DNA from: Verrucomicrobiaceae bacterium
GTDB taxonomy: Bacteria; Verrucomicrobiota; Verrucomicrobiia; Verrucomicrobiales; Verrucomicrobiaceae
Reading direction: 5' to 3'
Assembly (NCBI GenBank): GCA_947458455.1
Contig: CANGYJ010000004.1
Coordinates: forward strand, 364,281 to 428,280
DNA: 64,000 bases
The translations under genes were made by a program, and so were the position numbers. The notes under the pieces were generated by a model, which saw only the letters and a program-made list of their open reading frames with translations, searched no databases and was not told where the DNA came from. This document shows, in pieces, positions 61,383 to 64,000 of this stretch. Position 1 is the first letter of the stretch. Each line of letters opens with the position of its first letter.

Positions 61383-62387
61383 TCAAGCGGTCTTTGGCGG
61401 AGATTCCACGGTCTGGCTCGCATTCATGAGCAAACCTTCCCGCAGGCTCTGTGGCAGTCGCTCAAAGCCGCACGCGGCTCCCACCAGCGCTCCGACGACC
61501 GCGCCGCGATGGCAGTTGTCGCCACCGACCATGGTGTTGGCCACCACGGCGGCCTCGAAGTCGTCCGCGTACTTCCAGGCGAGGTAGAGTGCGGCGGGAA
61601 ACGATTCACGGATGTAGCACGCGGGGCTCACATGACGGCCGATCACCACCAGATCCGGCTCTTTGGACCACAGCGAGGCTTTTCGTTCGGAAAACCAGCG
61701 GCTGCCATGATGCAGAAGGGTCTCCCGCAGCGGCTCGCCGAGCATCAGAGCCAGCAGCATGCGCGTGAGTGTTTTCGCCGCGTCGAGCATGTCGGCATCG
61801 CCATGGGAAAAGCCCACATGCTCCAGCACGGCGGCAGGCGCTTCATTCCCCAGTCGGGCACACAGCAGCCCCACACCCGCCAGACCGCCGATGTGTACAT
61901 CCGCGCCGCCGCAGCGCTGCGGCTTCCAACCACGCGCGAGCTGCGTGAAAAAGTGCCGGTGATACTCCTCCGCGTAGGTATCGCGATGCCGTCCCGGCGT
62001 GAGCATGAAGTCGATGTAGCGCTGCAGGTAGTCATCCAGATCGTAGCCACCCTTGGCGGTGAGTGATTCATCCAACACACGCACGAGCTGGAGATTCAGC
62101 GTGTTTTCACCTGGCCGCAGAAACGGATGATAGTGCACGCCCGCCTGCCCCCAGTATTGCGCCTGCTCGCGCAAGATGTCGCCTCGCTCGTTCAGCGGCG
62201 TGTAGCTGGAACGCCACAGGATGCTGTCGGGATGCGGATGCTTCGGTGCGAGGTAGCTGCGGATAATGCCATAGTCGCGCTGCAGAGCTCCGCGGTCGTA
62301 ATACCAATGCGCCGGCATCGCCAGCGCATCCGCGATGTAGGCACCGGTGACCATCCCGGCGCAGCGATCTTCGAGAACGTTGTTCAT
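61383..62387 (-). CDS. ADP-ribosylglycohydrolase (DraG/ARH)-fold protein with altered metal site
   Basis: This 334-residue protein resembles the ADP-ribosylglycohydrolase family: GMVTGAYIADALAMPAHWYY at the N-terminus and VVANTMVGGDNCHRGAVVGA, then LVGAACG, at the C-terminus. In enzymes that remove ADP-ribose, the first metal motif is T/S-D-D-T and the last reads GGDTDT; here the first is not evident and the last reads GGDNCHR. The usual dinuclear Mg site is thus incomplete, so the activity may differ. Its start overlaps the stop of the upstream oxidoreductase (ATGA). Confidence 0.8.
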   Translation of the reverse strand: MNNVLEDRCAGMVTGAYIADALAMPAHWYYDRGALQRDYGIIRSYLAPKHPHPDSILWRSSYTPLNERGDILREQAQYWGQAGVHYHPFLRPGENTLNLQLVRVLDESLTAKGGYDLDDYLQRYIDFMLTPGRHRDTYAEEYHRHFFTQLARGWKPQRCGGADVHIGGLAGVGLLCARLGNEAPAAVLEHVGFSHGDADMLDAAKTLTRMLLALMLGEPLRETLLHHGSRWFSERKASLWSKEPDLVVIGRHVSPACYIRESFPAALYLAWKYADDFEAAVVANTMVGGDNCHRGAVVGALVGAACGFERLPQSLREGLLMNASQTVESPPKTA

Positions 62388-63307
62388 GATTCAAACGAGG
62401 TGGTTTGGGCAAAGAGATGACCTGCCAGCCAGGCGTCCTCCACGCGTGAACGACGCAGCGCATCGCCCACAAAGTACAGGCGTGGTGGCAAAGTAGGCGT
62501 GGAAAATGGTGCATCGACACGAGCGAGCCGCCAGCGATGCCCGAAAGCACCAGCCAAGGCATCGGCCGGGAGTTCCCAGCGCTCTTCGACCAGCGAGCGA
62601 ACCAGCGCAGGATACTCCGCAGGCGGTTTTTCGAGATGTTCGCGGCTGAAGGCCTCACCGAGATGCGCCACCAGCACCGTGAAGCCCGGAGCGATGCGTC
62701 CCGGCTTGTGATTCTCGCACGCCGTCCAAGCCAGCGCAGCACCGGGTGAGCTGAAGGCATAGGTTTCACGCGTGCGGCCGATCCACTCGCCATGATAGGC
62801 CAGCACCACCGCGAGACATGGGATGTAGTCGAAGCTCTGCTCCACGCCGAAAAGCCGCGCCGTCTGCGGCCACGGCGCGGTGCTCACCACCTGGTCAAAA
62901 TCGGCCAGCAGGCTCCGCACATCCTCAATCTGGCATTCGGTGCGGATCTCCAAACCCTTCGCCAATTCGCGAGCAAGGCGGCTGTTGCCCTCACGATGAA
63001 TCCAGCGGCCTGAATCTGGCAACTCGCGGCCGTTTTCATCCCGAACCGGCATTTCCAGTCTCCACAAAGAATCGCCACAGGTCGCGAGGGCCACTTCCCG
63101 AAACCGCTCATCCCGCATCGTGAAATATTGCGCTCCATGATCGATCACATGGCCTTCCCAGCGCTTCGACGCACAACGCCCGCCAAAGCCACGCGACTTC
63201 TCCAGCAGCGTCACCGCCGCGCCACGCTGGGTGAGCCCACGAGCCGCCGCGATGCCCGCGAGCCCGGCGCCGAGGATGGCGATGCGTTTTCCAGAAAGGT
63301 CGCTCAT
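62384..63307 (-). CDS. renalase-like FAD-dependent oxidoreductase
   Basis: This 307-residue flavoprotein has RIAILGAGLAGIAAARGLTQ near 8-27, then LLEKSRGFGGRCASKR and VIDHGAQYFTMRD. The latter is typical of renalase and related bacterial NAD(P)H-isomer or amine oxidases. The C-terminal flavin motif is LYFVGDALRRSRVEDAWLAG. Renalase-type enzymes oxidise isomeric dihydronicotinamides. Coupling with an ADP-ribosylglycohydrolase-fold protein hints at a shared nicotinamide/ADP-ribose theme, but this is inference. Confidence 0.85.
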   Translation of the reverse strand: MSDLSGKRIAILGAGLAGIAAARGLTQRGAAVTLLEKSRGFGGRCASKRWEGHVIDHGAQYFTMRDERFREVALATCGDSLWRLEMPVRDENGRELPDSGRWIHREGNSRLARELAKGLEIRTECQIEDVRSLLADFDQVVSTAPWPQTARLFGVEQSFDYIPCLAVVLAYHGEWIGRTRETYAFSSPGAALAWTACENHKPGRIAPGFTVLVAHLGEAFSREHLEKPPAEYPALVRSLVEERWELPADALAGAFGHRWRLARVDAPFSTPTLPPRLYFVGDALRRSRVEDAWLAGHLFAQTTSFES

Positions 63308-63468
63308 AAGGATGGAAGGGAGAACATGCCTCTCATTACGCCCTAGCCGGTTGCTGGGATTTGGATTTGTGATTGCCGAATCCGACACAACTCCCGCCAA
63401 TGCTGGCATGGAAGGCGGGCCCGGCGTGGTTATCGATAGCCGCCTCATTCAATCAACCTCATTCGACC

Positions 63469-64000
63469 ATGGCCGACCTCTCCACCTCCGCTGCTGACAA
63501 AAAGGAAAAGGAATACTTCACGAGCACTCCTCAGGAGACGCCGGGCTTCTTCCTCAAAGGTTCCCACCAATACGATTGGGGTCTCAAGAACCGCCTCAGC
63601 CAGGTTTTCAATCCCAAGGACGGTCGCACCGTGATGCTCGCCTTTGACCACGGCTACTTCCAAGGCCCCACCACCGGCCTGGAGCGTGTCGATCAGACCA
63701 TCCTCCCCCTCGAACCCTACGCCGACTGCCTCATGCTCACGCGTGGCATTCAGCGCAGCGTGATCCCGGCTTCTACTCGCAAGGCCATCGCGCTTCGTGC
63801 CTCCGGCGGCACCTCGATGGTGAGCCAGTTCGAAGAGTGGGAAGGCGAAATCGACGGCAAGAAGGCCAAGTTTGGCCGCCCCGGCTTCGAACCGCTCTCC
63901 AATGAATCCACCGCGCTGAACATCGAAGAAGCCATCCGCCTCAATGCGAGCGTTTTGGCCGTCCAAGTCTTCATCGGCAGTGCCTACGAGCGTCAAAGCC
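63469..64000 (+). CDS. DhnA/LsrF-type class I aldolase, truncated by the window end
   Basis: The first 177 codons, with no stop before the end, read MADLSTSAADKKEKEYFTST, then GGRTVMLAFDHGYFQGPTTG-like sequence (here DGRTVMLAFDHGYFQGPTTG), YADCLMLTRGIQRSVIP and EEAIRLNASVLAVQVFIGSA. This is the N-terminal half of the DhnA-type fructose-bisphosphate aldolase or LsrF thiolase family, TIM barrels that act through a Schiff-base lysine downstream. The catalytic lysine is outside the window. It is divergent from the renalase-like gene. Confidence 0.88.
   Translation, partial: MADLSTSAADKKEKEYFTSTPQETPGFFLKGSHQYDWGLKNRLSQVFNPKDGRTVMLAFDHGYFQGPTTGLERVDQTILPLEPYADCLMLTRGIQRSVIPASTRKAIALRASGGTSMVSQFEEWEGEIDGKKAKFGRPGFEPLSNESTALNIEEAIRLNASVLAVQVFIGSAYERQS

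Overview
The window looks like chromosomal DNA of a high-GC member of the Verrucomicrobia, probably Verrucomicrobiaceae (Prosthecobacter-like). This is an inference from gene content and style. It carries DUF1501, DUF1552 and DUF1592 Planctomycetes/Verrucomicrobia-type secreted proteins, a sulfatase, Tat-signal sugar isomerase-like proteins, a sialate O-acetylesterase, a renalase-like oxidoreductase and two ABC-F ATPases. Core genes (trpC, rpmB, nuoI, metX, fhs, pdhA, mnmG, one CAU tRNA) show that it is not a plasmid or prophage. I see no rRNA, CRISPR array, phage block or complete insertion sequence.

Layout. 1-10 kb: trpC, a broken small gene, a secreted propeller-like protein, an AraC regulator, an ABC-F ATPase, a Fic AMPylase and a hybrid histidine kinase. 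10-20 kb: M1 peptidase, sugar isomerase-like protein, DUF2007/zinc-ribbon protein, rpmB, nuoI, metX, an SHD1-like protein, a parvulin, a D,D-carboxypeptidase lipoprotein and a zinc-ribbon membrane protein. 20-30 kb: a DUF1501 protein, then a surface-glycan cluster on the minus strand (wecB, polysaccharide deacetylase, GT2, FAD oxidoreductase, and a separate GT-C enzyme). A small graveyard of broken accessory genes interrupts this cluster. 30-43 kb: fucose isomerase-like protein, sugar isomerase-like protein, second ABC-F, solitary NusG paralogue, tRNA, orphan MacB/LolD-type ATPase, fhs, sialate O-acetylesterase, mazEF-type module and a DUF808 membrane protein. 43-50 kb: a minus-strand run of H-type lectin, DUF1592 cytochrome, cytochrome P450, sulfatase and a LamG/DUF1080-like protein. 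50-54.5 kb: an amidohydrolase-aminotransferase fusion, a second amidohydrolase, a toxin-antitoxin pair and an SDR. 54.5-64 kb: pdhA, mnmG with two parS-like sites, a DUF1552 protein, AraC, an ADP-ribosylglycohydrolase-like protein, a renalase-like oxidoreductase and the start of a DhnA/LsrF-type aldolase.

The most unusual property is the density and diversity of short palindromic repeats. At least ten kinds are visible by eye. Several lie inside open reading frames without breaking them. The same GC-rich palindrome sits in frame in two unrelated genes. Another lies exactly at the junction of the fused amidohydrolase-aminotransferase. A composite repeat is inserted in frame in the otherwise conserved tRNA-modification gene mnmG, a second copy forms that gene's C-terminus and stop codon, and an inverted 33-bp repeat flanks the whole gene. 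One repeat even encodes the end of a signal peptide. The sequence therefore suggests small mobile palindromes that insert in coding DNA and are tolerated as peptide linkers.

Co-operating genes. wecB, deacetylase and GT2 are almost contiguous and probably make or export a surface polysaccharide. The sulfatase, P450, lectin and cytochrome run would fit use of a sulfated, possibly methylated polysaccharide. The two amidohydrolases, the aminotransferase domain and the SDR form one plus-strand series of unknown pathway. All functional calls come from reading motifs; no database search was run.
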